Assembly (NCBI RefSeq): GCF_003060885.1
Contig: NZ_QAIG01000006.1
Location: forward strand, 227,178 to 273,548
DNA: 46,371 nt
Reading direction: 5' to 3'
From: Pseudomonas sp. HMWF032
GTDB taxonomy: Bacteria; Pseudomonadota; Gammaproteobacteria; Pseudomonadales; Pseudomonadaceae
Below, in pieces: positions 36,674 through 44,085 of the stretch; positions within the stretch are counted from its first letter, which is position 1, and every line of letters starts with the position of its first letter. The notes under the pieces are model-generated. The model saw only the letters and a list, made by a program, of their open reading frames with translations. It searched no databases and had not been told where the DNA came from. The position numbers and the translations under genes were made by a program.

Positions 36674-38434
36674 ATGATTGCCACCGAGCAGTTCAGCGCG
36701 CTGGACAACATCCTCGCCAACAGCGATCTGCATAGCCTTTTTCAGCCGATCTTCTCGCTCTCCGAGCGCCGCATCCTCGGCTATGAAGCCCTTAGCCGCG
36801 GCCCCTCCAACAGCGCACTGCATTCGCCCATCAATCTCTTTGCAGTAGCCCGTAGTGCAGGCCGACTGAGCGAACTAGAACTTTTGTGCCGTAAAAACGC
36901 CTGCCAGCGCTTCAGCCATTTGAAGCTTGAGGGCAAGTTGTTTCTCAACGTCTCCCCCGACTCACTGATGCAGCCCAAACATCAACCGGGACGCACCCTG
37001 CAGCTGCTGCAGACACTGGGCATCCCACCGAGCCAGGTGGTAATCGAACTGACCGAGCAATCGCCCACCGACGATTTCGCCCTGCTCGACACCGCCCTGC
37101 ATCACTACCGCGCCATGGGCTTCTCCATTGCCCTCGATGACCTCGGTGCTGGTTACTCGAGCCTGCGCCTGTGGTCAGAGCTGCGCCCGGATTACGTGAA
37201 GATCGACCGCCACTTTATCGATGGCATCCATCAGGATGCAGTCAAACGCGAATTCGTCGGCTCCATCCTGAAGATGGCCAAAGCTTCTCGTGCCCAGGTG
37301 ATCGCCGAAGGCATTGAGCTGCCCGAAGAACTCAGCGTACTGGCAGAGATGGGTGTCGACCTGCTGCAGGGCTACTTGCTCTGCCGCCCCCAGGAAATAC
37401 CGCCACGCGACGCGTTAAACCTGCTGCCTAATACCACCACCAGTAGCCCGCTTAACGAGGAGACCAGCGACCTACGCGGCCTGCTCAACCCGCAGCGCGC
37501 AGTGGCCGCCGGAACGCCAACTACGGAAGTACTGGAAATGTTTCGCGCTCAGGCCAACCTCAATTCGTTGGCAGTGCTCAACGAGGCGCAACACCCCGTC
37601 GGAATCGTGCATCGTCACTCCCTGGCCGAAGCTCTGCTCAAGCCTTTTGCCAATGAACTGTTCGCCCGCAAACCGATCAGTCGCCTCATGAGTGACGACT
37701 ACCTGGCAGTGGAGTCCAGCCAATCACTGCAACAGGTGAGCCGCCTGCTCACCAGCCGTGCCCGCCAGCGTATCGAGGAAGACTTCATCATCACCGAAGA
37801 CGGCTGCTATCTCGGACTGGGACGGGTGATCGACGTACTCAAGCTGATTACTGAGCTGAAAATCCAGCAGGCCCGCTACGCCAACCCGCTGACCCTGCTA
37901 CCGGGCAATGTGCCGATCCAGCAGTGCCTGACCCGCTTGCTGCAGCAGGGCCGCGAGGCCGTGGTGTGCTATGTCGATGTCGACAATTTCAAACCGTTCA
38001 ATGACATCTACGGCTACGCCAAAGGTGACGAAGTGCTTTTGAGCCTGGCGCAATGCCTGAATGACCGGGTTGACCCGAGCCGTGACTTTGTCGGGCATAT
38101 CGGCGGCGATGACTTTCTCCTGGCACTCGGCTCGCCGGACTGGCGCGCACGACTCAATCGCCTGCTGGAAGACTTCCAGAGCCAATGCCGAAGGTTCTAC
38201 CGGGAAGAAGACCTGCACGCTGGCTGTTTTGTCGCCCACGACCGCAGCGGCAAGCGCCAGGAATACGCCCTGCTCTCTTTGTCGCTGGGTGTGGTGCATG
38301 TACATCCCGAACAATGTGCGCAACTGGATGCCAGCCAACTCGCCGCCATGGCATCAGAGGCCAAGCGGCATGCCAAGGCAGTGCCCGGTTACAGCCTACA
38401 TATCATCGACACTGCCAGCGATACCGCGGCCTAA
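36674..38434 (+). CDS. EAL-CBS-GGDEF c-di-GMP signalling protein
   Basis: The 586-residue protein starts MIATEQFSALDN at 36674; the longer frame passes through the prc terminator. The EAL domain (~10-245) keeps the catalytic residues: YEAL at 37-40, LNVSP, ELTE, LDDLGAG, KID, AEGIE and LQGYLL. It should therefore be an active c-di-GMP phosphodiesterase. A paired CBS region follows (~265-395). The C-terminal GGDEF domain has GGDDF at 477-481, where Asp replaces the Glu of GGDEF; it may be catalytically weak and act as a GTP sensor. No membrane segment is seen, so it is cytosolic. The layout matches PA3258 from memory. Confidence 0.93.
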   Translation: MIATEQFSALDNILANSDLHSLFQPIFSLSERRILGYEALSRGPSNSALHSPINLFAVARSAGRLSELELLCRKNACQRFSHLKLEGKLFLNVSPDSLMQPKHQPGRTLQLLQTLGIPPSQVVIELTEQSPTDDFALLDTALHHYRAMGFSIALDDLGAGYSSLRLWSELRPDYVKIDRHFIDGIHQDAVKREFVGSILKMAKASRAQVIAEGIELPEELSVLAEMGVDLLQGYLLCRPQEIPPRDALNLLPNTTTSSPLNEETSDLRGLLNPQRAVAAGTPTTEVLEMFRAQANLNSLAVLNEAQHPVGIVHRHSLAEALLKPFANELFARKPISRLMSDDYLAVESSQSLQQVSRLLTSRARQRIEEDFIITEDGCYLGLGRVIDVLKLITELKIQQARYANPLTLLPGNVPIQQCLTRLLQQGREAVVCYVDVDNFKPFNDIYGYAKGDEVLLSLAQCLNDRVDPSRDFVGHIGGDDFLLALGSPDWRARLNRLLEDFQSQCRRFYREEDLHAGCFVAHDRSGKRQEYALLSLSLGVVHVHPEQCAQLDASQLAAMASEAKRHAKAVPGYSLHIIDTASDTAA

Positions 38435-38449
38435 GTCGGCCTCTCCAAA

Positions 38450-38917
38450 CTAGACCTGAGCGGCAGCGGACAGCGCCGCAAAGTGCTCAGCCCGCGCCAG
38501 ATCAACCGGTATGCCCGGGGCGCCGGCGCGGTACAGTTCAGCCAGGCGATATGCGGCAGCAGGATGCCCGGCTTGCGCAGCCTGGGCCCACCAAACGATG
38601 GCTTGCTGTGCATCTGGAGCATGCTGGGTATCGCCAGTCAGGCTCAGTACGCCAAGCTGGTAAGCTGCCTTGGCATCACCGGACTTGGCAGCCAGAGCCA
38701 GCAGACGCCGCCCCTCATCACGCGCAGCCACTCCCAGACCGCGAAACAGCAAGATATGCCCATAAAAGCTTTGTGCCGGGCAATATCCAAGATTGGCCAT
38801 ACGAGCAAACTGCCCTTCCATCCAACGCCAGGCTCTCGGCTGCTTGACCACCCAGGACCAGTGGAACAGTCGACGGGCCAGCGCATAGCCCAGACGAGCC
38901 CGCAACGTCATCAGCAT
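38450..38917 (-). CDS. Sel1-like repeat protein
   Basis: The 155-residue helical protein has Sel1/TPR-like repeats. AKAAYQLGVLSLTGD...AIVWWAQAAQAGHPAAAYRLAELYRAG is the clearest pair, with more divergent repeats before it. It has no signal peptide. It is the third gene of an overlapping trio: its ATG shares one base with the stop of the 38917-39282 gene. Sel1 proteins usually scaffold signalling complexes, and the partner here is unknown. Confidence 0.85.
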   Translation of the reverse strand: MLMTLRARLGYALARRLFHWSWVVKQPRAWRWMEGQFARMANLGYCPAQSFYGHILLFRGLGVAARDEGRRLLALAAKSGDAKAAYQLGVLSLTGDTQHAPDAQQAIVWWAQAAQAGHPAAAYRLAELYRAGAPGIPVDLARAEHFAALSAAAQV

Positions 38918-39282
38918 CAGGCCTCTTCCGGGTAGCTGAACTCGAATACCCGTGCCACTTCAGCTGCATGCCAGGAAGCTGCAGCAATCCCATCGGACGC
39001 ACCACTGAAACGCCCCAAGCGGTTGACGCATTCGAAGAAGCCAGTGCGTGGCAGACGGCTTGCCCCCTGACTGATCACCAGAGCACTGCGCAGAGGACGC
39101 TCAGCACGCGCATCCAGCGCGGCCAGGTGCTCAAGAGCGGCAGCCAAGGTTTGCATGGCCGGACTGGGCAAGGCCAACCGCTCGATCAGCGCACGATAGG
39201 TCAGCAGGTGGCGCTGCCGCTGTGCATCCTCAAGTTCGCCCAACAAAGCCTGCCAGTGCTGCCGACTGATATGCACGCTCAA
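38917..39282 (-). CDS. Conserved hypothetical protein in HTH-Sel1 operon (TTG start)
   Basis: I do not recognise this 121-residue protein. It is mainly helical, with an Ala/Leu-rich centre (MQTLAAALEHLAALDARAERPLRSALVIS) and an aromatic C-terminal part (TGFFECVNRLGRFSG...VARVFEFSYPEEA). The start is probably TTG at 39282, overlapping the HTH stop as TTGA, with GGGAG eight bases upstream; a GTG two codons later is possible. Its tight coupling on both sides suggests it works with its neighbours. Confidence 0.7.
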   Translation of the reverse strand: MSVHISRQHWQALLGELEDAQRQRHLLTYRALIERLALPSPAMQTLAAALEHLAALDARAERPLRSALVISQGASRLPRTGFFECVNRLGRFSGASDGIAAASWHAAEVARVFEFSYPEEA

Positions 39283-39599
39283 GGCTGCGACTCCCAGCCC
39301 GCAACGCCCAAGTGCCAGGCCAGTGCACGCTGAATCGCTGCATCCGGTTGGCGTTCACCACTCTCGATCATGGCCATGTAATGCGGACTGATACCAACAT
39401 GGCGCGCCAGTTGCTCCGCCGTCAGGCCTTTGGCCTCACGTAGACGGGTCAGTTGGCTGAGTGCAGGGATATCGCTCTGCGCACTGACAACAGCGGTATC
39501 GGGGGCACGTCCGGCCGCCTGTAACAGGGATTGATACTGCGCCCAGGGTAGAACCGCATACTCCGGCTCGCCATCACGCTCGATCACTTGCACATTCAT
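39279..39599 (-). CDS. XRE-type helix-turn-helix regulator with antitoxin-like N-terminus
   Basis: The 106-residue protein has a PHD/YefM-like first strand-helix segment (MNVQVIERDGEPEYAVLPWAQYQSLLQ). An XRE domain follows (LTRLREAKGLTAEQLARHVGISPHYMAMIESGERQPDAAIQRALAWHLGV). Proteins with this build occur as antitoxins or autorepressors. The downstream partner (38917-39282) is not a recognisable toxin. It is first in the operon and divergent from the binding-protein gene at 39731. Confidence 0.85.
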   Translation of the reverse strand: MNVQVIERDGEPEYAVLPWAQYQSLLQAAGRAPDTAVVSAQSDIPALSQLTRLREAKGLTAEQLARHVGISPHYMAMIESGERQPDAAIQRALAWHLGVAGWESQP

Positions 39600-39730
39600 C
39601 TGTAAATCTCCATGCAGAGCACTTCCATTACTCTCGCAACTCCAGAACAGGCTGCCATCTTAACAGCCAGCACGGCAAAGGGCGTGATCTATACTGATGT
39701 GGGGTAATCAAGACACATACGGGGGTCGCC

Positions 39731-40453
39731 TTGCGCGTACCAATAACAATTCTTGCTGCGGCTTTCAGTATGACCCTCAGCGCCGAAGAACTTCGCTGGG
39801 GTTTTGCCAGCGCCGACGGCATGCCCTACGTCGACGTAAAAGAGCAGCAACTGCTCGGGGGGGTTATCTACCAACTGGGCCAATTAGCCAGTCAGAAACT
39901 GGGTTTTACCGCAGCATTTGTTGAAACCCCCAACAAGCGTATCGATGAGTACATGCAACGCGGCCGTATCCATGTCATCTGCAATAACAACCCGCAATGG
40001 ATGGAGCAACCCGAGCGATATCACTGGTCTGAAGCACTCTATGATGAAGAAGACGTGCTCTTACTGAACAATCAGCACCCGCCAGTCCTCAGCCTGCATG
40101 ATCTCTACGGCAAGACCATCGGCACGCAGCTGGGCTATATCTACAACGCCGACTTGATGGCTGCATTCGCTGATCAGAAAATCATGCGCCAAGACTTACG
40201 TGACCATCACGCGGGCTTCAATCTACTGATCAAACAGCGCCTGGACGCAATTATCGACATGCGCCGGCCTCTGCTCTATCAAATGGCCAAACATGCGGAT
40301 GCTCCGCTGCATCTCAATGCATGGGCCGTCGAACGCTACAGCATGTATTGCACCTACAGCCCGAAACTCCCCGTCACTGCCGAACAATTGGATAAGGTTC
40401 TGAAAGATCTACGCAATCACGGAACCATCGAACAGTTACTCAAGTCCACCTGA
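39731..40453 (+). CDS. Orphan periplasmic solute-binding protein (family 3 fold)
   Basis: The 240-residue protein begins at a TTG (39731) and has a short signal peptide cut around TLSA/EE. The mature part shows the family 3 pattern (LRWGFASADGMPYVDVKE, VIYQLGQLASQKLGFTAAFVETP, LHDLYGKTIGTQLGYIY). No permease or ATPase gene is adjacent. It could donate ligand to a transporter encoded elsewhere or serve as a sensor-type protein. The ligand is not predictable; amino-acid-like compounds are usual for the fold. Confidence 0.8.
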   Translation: MRVPITILAAAFSMTLSAEELRWGFASADGMPYVDVKEQQLLGGVIYQLGQLASQKLGFTAAFVETPNKRIDEYMQRGRIHVICNNNPQWMEQPERYHWSEALYDEEDVLLLNNQHPPVLSLHDLYGKTIGTQLGYIYNADLMAAFADQKIMRQDLRDHHAGFNLLIKQRLDAIIDMRRPLLYQMAKHADAPLHLNAWAVERYSMYCTYSPKLPVTAEQLDKVLKDLRNHGTIEQLLKST

Positions 40454-40495
40454 GACATCACCCATCGGATGTAGCGCAGCACTCCCCCTTCTGGC

Positions 40496-40930
40496 TCAGT
40501 CAATCTCTTGCTTGCGATCTGCAAGACCCTCCACCACACCCTGCCCCGCCTGATTCTGGCCGGCACGCCATAACTCAAAATCCGCAAGTTCTTTTTGCCA
40601 GGTGCGCATGACCCAGCCCAACACAGCGAGGTCATCAACCAGACCGAAGCCCAACAACCAGTCAGGGATGGCGTCAATGGGCGTTACGAAATAAAGCAAC
40701 CCTGCGATCACTGCCAGCAAGGCCTGCATATCAATGGCTCGATACTCACCGTGCCACCATGCCAAGCACAGCGCTTGCAGCAATTTGAGCTGAGCAGCCA
40801 GAGCTGTGAACCCCTTACCCAGCTTTTCACGTTTTCGGGCGACTGAAACTAACAGTACCGGTAACCGTCCGCCCTTGAGGAAACGCTTTGCCAAACGTTG
40901 GTAACGCGCAACGTTTTTCGCTGTTCTCAT
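40496..40930 (-). CDS. YkvA/DUF1232 family membrane protein
   Basis: The 144-residue protein starts at the ATG 40930 behind GGGAGAAGG. It carries the DUF1232 core IAGLLYFVTPIDAIPDWLLGFGLVDDLAVLGWV, a hydrophobic hairpin with the PxDxIPD motif. The basic N-terminus would face the cytoplasm. The function of the family is unknown. A pair of DnaA-like boxes lies 43 bases upstream. Confidence 0.88.
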   Translation of the reverse strand: MRTAKNVARYQRLAKRFLKGGRLPVLLVSVARKREKLGKGFTALAAQLKLLQALCLAWWHGEYRAIDMQALLAVIAGLLYFVTPIDAIPDWLLGFGLVDDLAVLGWVMRTWQKELADFELWRAGQNQAGQGVVEGLADRKQEID

Positions 40931-40972
40931 CGCCTTCTCCCAGCAATCCCCCATACCCATTGGGATTGCCAT

Positions 40973-40999
40973 GGTTATCCACTAAAGCTGTGGATAACC
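40973..40999. promoter_or_regulatory. Inverted pair of DnaA-like boxes upstream of the ykvA-like gene
   Basis: GGTTATCCAC and GTGGATAACC form a perfect 10-bp inverted repeat with a 7-base spacer. The right arm contains TGTGGATAA, an exact DnaA box (reverse of TTATCCACA), and the left arm TTATCCACT matches 8 of 9. It may bind DnaA, or simply fold as a hairpin in the leader. Confidence 0.5.
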
Positions 41000-41260
41000 T
41001 TGTTAACAGATTCTCGATAACCCTGGCAAACGCCCAGCCCATGCGGCCTCGCAACAGATCGGATATTTTTTGCTCACTCGAAAAATTTCCATATAAATCA
41101 ATAATTTAAAAAACACAAAGAGTTTCTAGTCACGAGTTACCCGCAACTGTCGCGGGTCATCCAACAAATGTGCATAACCGTAACACCAACACAACCAAAC
41201 ACGCTTTTTAAGACCGCGTAGTCAAGCAAAAATGCCGAATAGATAGACCAGAAACGACAA
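41000..41260. other. AT-rich intergenic region between the ykvA-like gene and fklB terminator
   Basis: No gene is seen here. The stretch holds TTGTTAACA near the DnaA-like boxes and an AT-rich tract around 41085-41120. A small hairpin, ACCCGC/GCGGGT, lies at 41139-41157. Promoter elements for the ykvA-like gene must lie at its left side. Confidence 0.5.
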
Positions 41261-41280
41261 CGCCCCGTCGAGACGGGGCG
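41261..41280 (-). terminator. Terminator-like hairpin after fklB
   Basis: CGCCCCGT, CGAG loop and ACGGGGCG form an 8-bp GC-rich stem 21 bases past the fklB stop. The following minus-strand sequence (TTGTCGTTT) is only moderately T-rich. Confidence 0.75.
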
Positions 41281-41300
41281 CTGTGCGAAACAACCAAAAA

Positions 41301-42008
41301 TTACTCTTGAGCAGCGGCGTCTTTGATCGCAATCAGTTCCAGATCAAACACCAGCACCGAGTTGGCTGGAATCGCCGGAGTCGGACTCTGCTCGCCATAA
41401 GCCAGTTCGCTTGGGATATAGAGTTTGTACTTCTCACCGACATGCATCAGCTGCAGGCCTTCAACCCAACCAGGGATTACGCCATTAACCGGCAGGTCAA
41501 TCGGGCTGCCGCGCTCAACCGAGCTGTCGAATACGCTGCCATCAGTCAGTTTGCCTTCGTAGTGAACAGTCACTACGTCGGTGGCTTTCGGCTGAGCACC
41601 ATCAGCCTTCTTCACCACTTCGTATTGCAGGCCGGAAGCAGTGGTGGTCACGCCTTCACGCTTGGCGTTGTCTTCAAGGAATTTCTTGCCGGCTTTGGCC
41701 GACTCTTCGTTCAGCGCAACCATGCGCTCTTCGGCACGTTTCTGCAGGAAGGCAAAGGCTTCGATCAGCTCTTCGTCTTTCAGGCGCTGTTCTTTCTTGC
41801 CAATGGCGTCTTCGATGCCTTGAGCAACGGCGTTGGAATCCAGGTCATCCATGCCTTCCTGAGCCAGGCTTTTGCCCATGTTCAGACCAATGCCGTAGGA
41901 GGCTTTCTGTGCTGGGGTTTCCAGAGTGATTTCGCTGGTTTGCGAATCACAGCCTGCGAGAACCAGACCTACCAGGGCGACCGCCGCGGCTAAACGATGT
42001 TGTTTCAT
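41301..42008 (-). CDS. fklB: FKBP-type peptidyl-prolyl isomerase lipoprotein (FklB/Mip-like)
   Basis: The 235-residue protein has a lipoprotein signal (VGLVLAGC, Cys20). An N-terminal dimerisation helix region follows (QKASYGIGLNMGKSLA...AFAFLQKRAEERM). The C-terminal FKBP domain has VTVHYEGKLTDGSVFDSSVERG, VIPGWVEGLQLM and YIPSELAYGEQ. It would fold proline-containing proteins in the periplasm. The pair of domains is that of Mip and FkpA. Confidence 0.94.
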   Translation of the reverse strand: MKQHRLAAAVALVGLVLAGCDSQTSEITLETPAQKASYGIGLNMGKSLAQEGMDDLDSNAVAQGIEDAIGKKEQRLKDEELIEAFAFLQKRAEERMVALNEESAKAGKKFLEDNAKREGVTTTASGLQYEVVKKADGAQPKATDVVTVHYEGKLTDGSVFDSSVERGSPIDLPVNGVIPGWVEGLQLMHVGEKYKLYIPSELAYGEQSPTPAIPANSVLVFDLELIAIKDAAAQE

Positions 42009-42197
42009 GCTTGTTCCTTGTTCGGTGCGCCCTAGGGCAAAGGTGTGAAAGCGCGAGCTTAGCAGGCTGTCGCGATCACTGGCTACCGTGTTAGGAGACA
42101 GAAAATGCCTATAAGTTCAGATGTTTAGCTGATTATTCAGAAAGGATTTTGCGAAGTATTGCGATGTGTCACAGAGGGGATGTAGCGAGGTAAAAAA

Positions 42198-42274
42198 TGG
42201 CGCAGCGGACGGGACTCGAACCCGCGACCCCCGGCGTGACAGGCCGGTATTCTAACCGACTGAACTACCGCTGC
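42198..42274 (-). tRNA. tRNA-Asp (GTC)
   Basis: The 77-base cloverleaf has the acceptor pair GCAGCGG/CCGCTGC and an encoded CCA. The anticodon arm CCGGC-CTGTCAC-GCCGG gives GTC, and the T arm is GTTCGAGTC. It lies 22 bases downstream of tRNA-Val(TAC) on the same strand, so the two share a transcript. No clear hairpin terminator follows. Confidence 0.97.
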
Positions 42275-42296
42275 GCGTAACTTCAAAAAGCGAGTT

Positions 42297-42372
42297 TGGT
42301 GGGTGATGACGGGATCGAACCGCCGACCCTCTGCTTGTAAGGCAGATGCTCTCCCAGCTGAGCTAATCACCC
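42297..42372 (-). tRNA. tRNA-Val (TAC)
   Basis: The 76-base cloverleaf has the acceptor GGGTGAT/ATCACCC and an encoded CCA. The anticodon arm CTGCC-TTACAAG-CAGAG region gives anticodon TAC, and the T arm is GTTCGATCC. It is the first gene of the Val-Asp tRNA pair. Confidence 0.97.
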
Positions 42373-42636
42373 TTCACTCTCGAAGTGGGGCGCATTCTAG
42401 AGAGCGATCTTCACCTTGGCAAGCCCTGTTTTAAATTTTTTTATTGATGCAGCAAAGGCTTAGCGCAGACTTGGCCTCAGGCATTAGTCAGGGGAATAAT
42501 GCGCCCCGAATGCAACGCACAGGTTCGCCAAGCGGTCATAGCGCAACAGCCAGCCTGAAACAGCACCCGCACAGGGTACTGACGACTTGTGATACTTGCC
42601 GCTGCCGGCAGGTCTGTTAATGGAGACTCACCCCTT

Positions 42637-43557
42637 ATGTGGTTTCGTAACCTGCTGGTTTATCGCCTCACCCAGGACATCCCGTTTGATGCCGAGGCAC
42701 TCGAAACGGCTCTCCTGGCCAAACCGGCCCGCTCGTGCGCCAGCCAGGAGCTCAGCACCTACGGTTTTATTGGGCCCTTCGGCAAAGGTTCCGATGCGCC
42801 ACTGGTGCACGCCAGCGGTGATTTCCTGCTGGTTGCCGCCCGCAAGGAAGAACGCATCCTGCCCGGCAGCGTGGTGCGGGATGCGCTGAAGGACAAGGTC
42901 GACGAAATCGAAGCCGAGCAAATGCGCAAGGTCTACAAGAAGGAGCGCGACCAGCTCAAGGATGAAATCGTGCAGACCTTCCTGCCACGCGCCTTTATCC
43001 GCAAGTCCGCCACCTTCGCCGCCATCGCCCCCAAACAGGGTCTGATCCTGGTCGACTCGGCCAGCGCCAAGCGCGCTGAAGACTTGCTGTCGACCCTGCG
43101 CGAAGCCATCGGCTCGCTGCCGGTACGCCCACTGACCGTGAAGATCGCGCCTAGCGCCACCCTCACCGACTGGGTCAAAGTGCAGCAGGCGGCTCCGGAT
43201 TTCCATGTACTGGACGAATGCGAGCTGCGCGACACCCATGAAGACGGCGGCGTGGTGCGCTGCAAGCGCCAGGACCTGACCAGCGATGAAATCCAGTTGC
43301 ACATGAGCGCAGGCAAGCAAGTGACACAACTGTCCCTGGCCTGGCAGGACAAGCTGTCCTTCGTCCTTGACGACAAACTGGTGGTCAAACGCCTGCGTTT
43401 CGAAGACCTGCTGCAGGATCAGGCCGAACAGGACGGTGGCGACGACGACCTCGGCCAGCAGGATGCCAGCTTCACCCTGATGATGCTGACCCTGGTGGAC
43501 TTCCTTCCTGCGCTGTTTGAAGCCCTGGGTGGCGAAGAGATTCCGCAAGGCATCTAA
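42637..43557 (+). CDS. rdgC: Recombination-associated protein RdgC
   Basis: The 306-residue protein starts [18 protein letters not shown] at 42637; the longer frame from 42589 lacks similarity. Conserved RdgC segments include [52 protein letters not shown] and [15 protein letters not shown]. RdgC forms a ring-shaped dimer on DNA and limits RecA loading; in some species it affects pilin variation and replication restart. The length and the location beside fklB match P. aeruginosa from memory. Confidence 0.96.
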   Translation: MWFRNLLVYRLTQDIPFDAEALETALLAKPARSCASQELSTYGFIGPFGKGSDAPLVHASGDFLLVAARKEERILPGSVVRDALKDKVDEIEAEQMRKVYKKERDQLKDEIVQTFLPRAFIRKSATFAAIAPKQGLILVDSASAKRAEDLLSTLREAIGSLPVRPLTVKIAPSATLTDWVKVQQAAPDFHVLDECELRDTHEDGGVVRCKRQDLTSDEIQLHMSAGKQVTQLSLAWQDKLSFVLDDKLVVKRLRFEDLLQDQAEQDGGDDDLGQQDASFTLMMLTLVDFLPALFEALGGEEIPQGI

Positions 43558-43567
43558 ACACCTCCGT

Positions 43568-43607
43568 GCAAGCGCAGAGGATTTGACCATTGATCCTCTG
43601 TGCTTGC
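43568..43607 (+). other. Long hairpin after rdgC
   Basis: GCAAGCGCAGAGGAT pairs with ATCCTCTGTGCTTGC (15 bp, one wobble) around a 10-base loop. No T-run follows, but it may end or stabilise the rdgC transcript. A smaller hairpin (TGTGCA/TGCACA) follows at 43622-43639. Confidence 0.6.
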
Positions 43608-43641
43608 CAGGAACCTGCCAATGTGCAAAATACTGCACAGC

Positions 43642-43688
43642 GTGAGGACGACCTCACCACTCCACGAGTGACCATTTCGGGACGGCCC
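43642..43688 (+). promoter_or_regulatory. Guanidine-II riboswitch (mini-ykkC)
   Basis: Two stem-loops with ACGR tetraloops sit in the leader of the guanidine exporter gene: GTGAGG-ACGA-CCTCAC (43642-43657) and GGG-ACGG-CCC (43679-43688). This is the defining plan of mini-ykkC, in which each loop binds one guanidinium and the two loops dock. The gene's GGAGG (43704-43708) lies 15 bases after the second hairpin, so ligand binding could free the ribosome site. The gene it precedes, of the SugE/Gdx family, is a classic target. Confidence 0.9.
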
Positions 43689-43713
43689 ATCTGTATTACT
43701 GATGGAGGTTTTT

Positions 43714-44028
43714 ATGTCCTGGATCATTCTGCTGCTGGCTGGCCTGTTCGAAGTAGGTTGGGCCGTAGGCCTGAAATACACCGACGGCTTTACCCGCCCG
43801 CTCCCCACTCTGCTCACCGTAACTGCCATTATCATCAGCCTGGCGCTGCTCGGCCTGGCCATGAAGGAATTGCCGCTGGGCACTGCTTATGCCATCTGGA
43901 CAGGGGTTGGCGCGGTCGGCACGGTCATCGCAGGCATCATTCTATTTGGCGAGGCGGTGACACTCATGCGCCTGGCCAGTGTTGCGCTGATTGTTTGCGG
44001 TCTGCTCGGCCTGAAACTCAGCCACTGA
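43714..44028 (+). CDS. sugE: Guanidinium exporter of the SMR family (Gdx/SugE)
   Basis: The 104-residue protein has four membrane helices. It starts [26 protein letters not shown] at 43714, behind GGAGG; an ATG four codons earlier lies inside the ribosome site. Glu13 in LFEVGW is the conserved residue that binds guanidinium or protons, and [13 protein letters not shown] is the SMR helix-3 signature. The Gdx subtype exports guanidinium in exchange for protons, consistent with the guanidine-II riboswitch in its leader. Confidence 0.96.
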   Translation: MSWIILLLAGLFEVGWAVGLKYTDGFTRPLPTLLTVTAIIISLALLGLAMKELPLGTAYAIWTGVGAVGTVIAGIILFGEAVTLMRLASVALIVCGLLGLKLSH

Positions 44029-44045
44029 GTAAGTGAAACCGCATA

Positions 44046-44073
44046 AAAAAGCCCGCCGTTTGGCGGGCTTTTT
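44046..44073. terminator. Bidirectional terminator between sugE and the MFS-acyltransferase gene
   Basis: AAAAAGCCCGCC and GGCGGGCTTTTT form a 12-bp perfect stem with a GTTT loop and A/T tracts on both sides, between convergent genes. Confidence 0.95.
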
Positions 44074-44085
44074 CTATTTGGCAGA

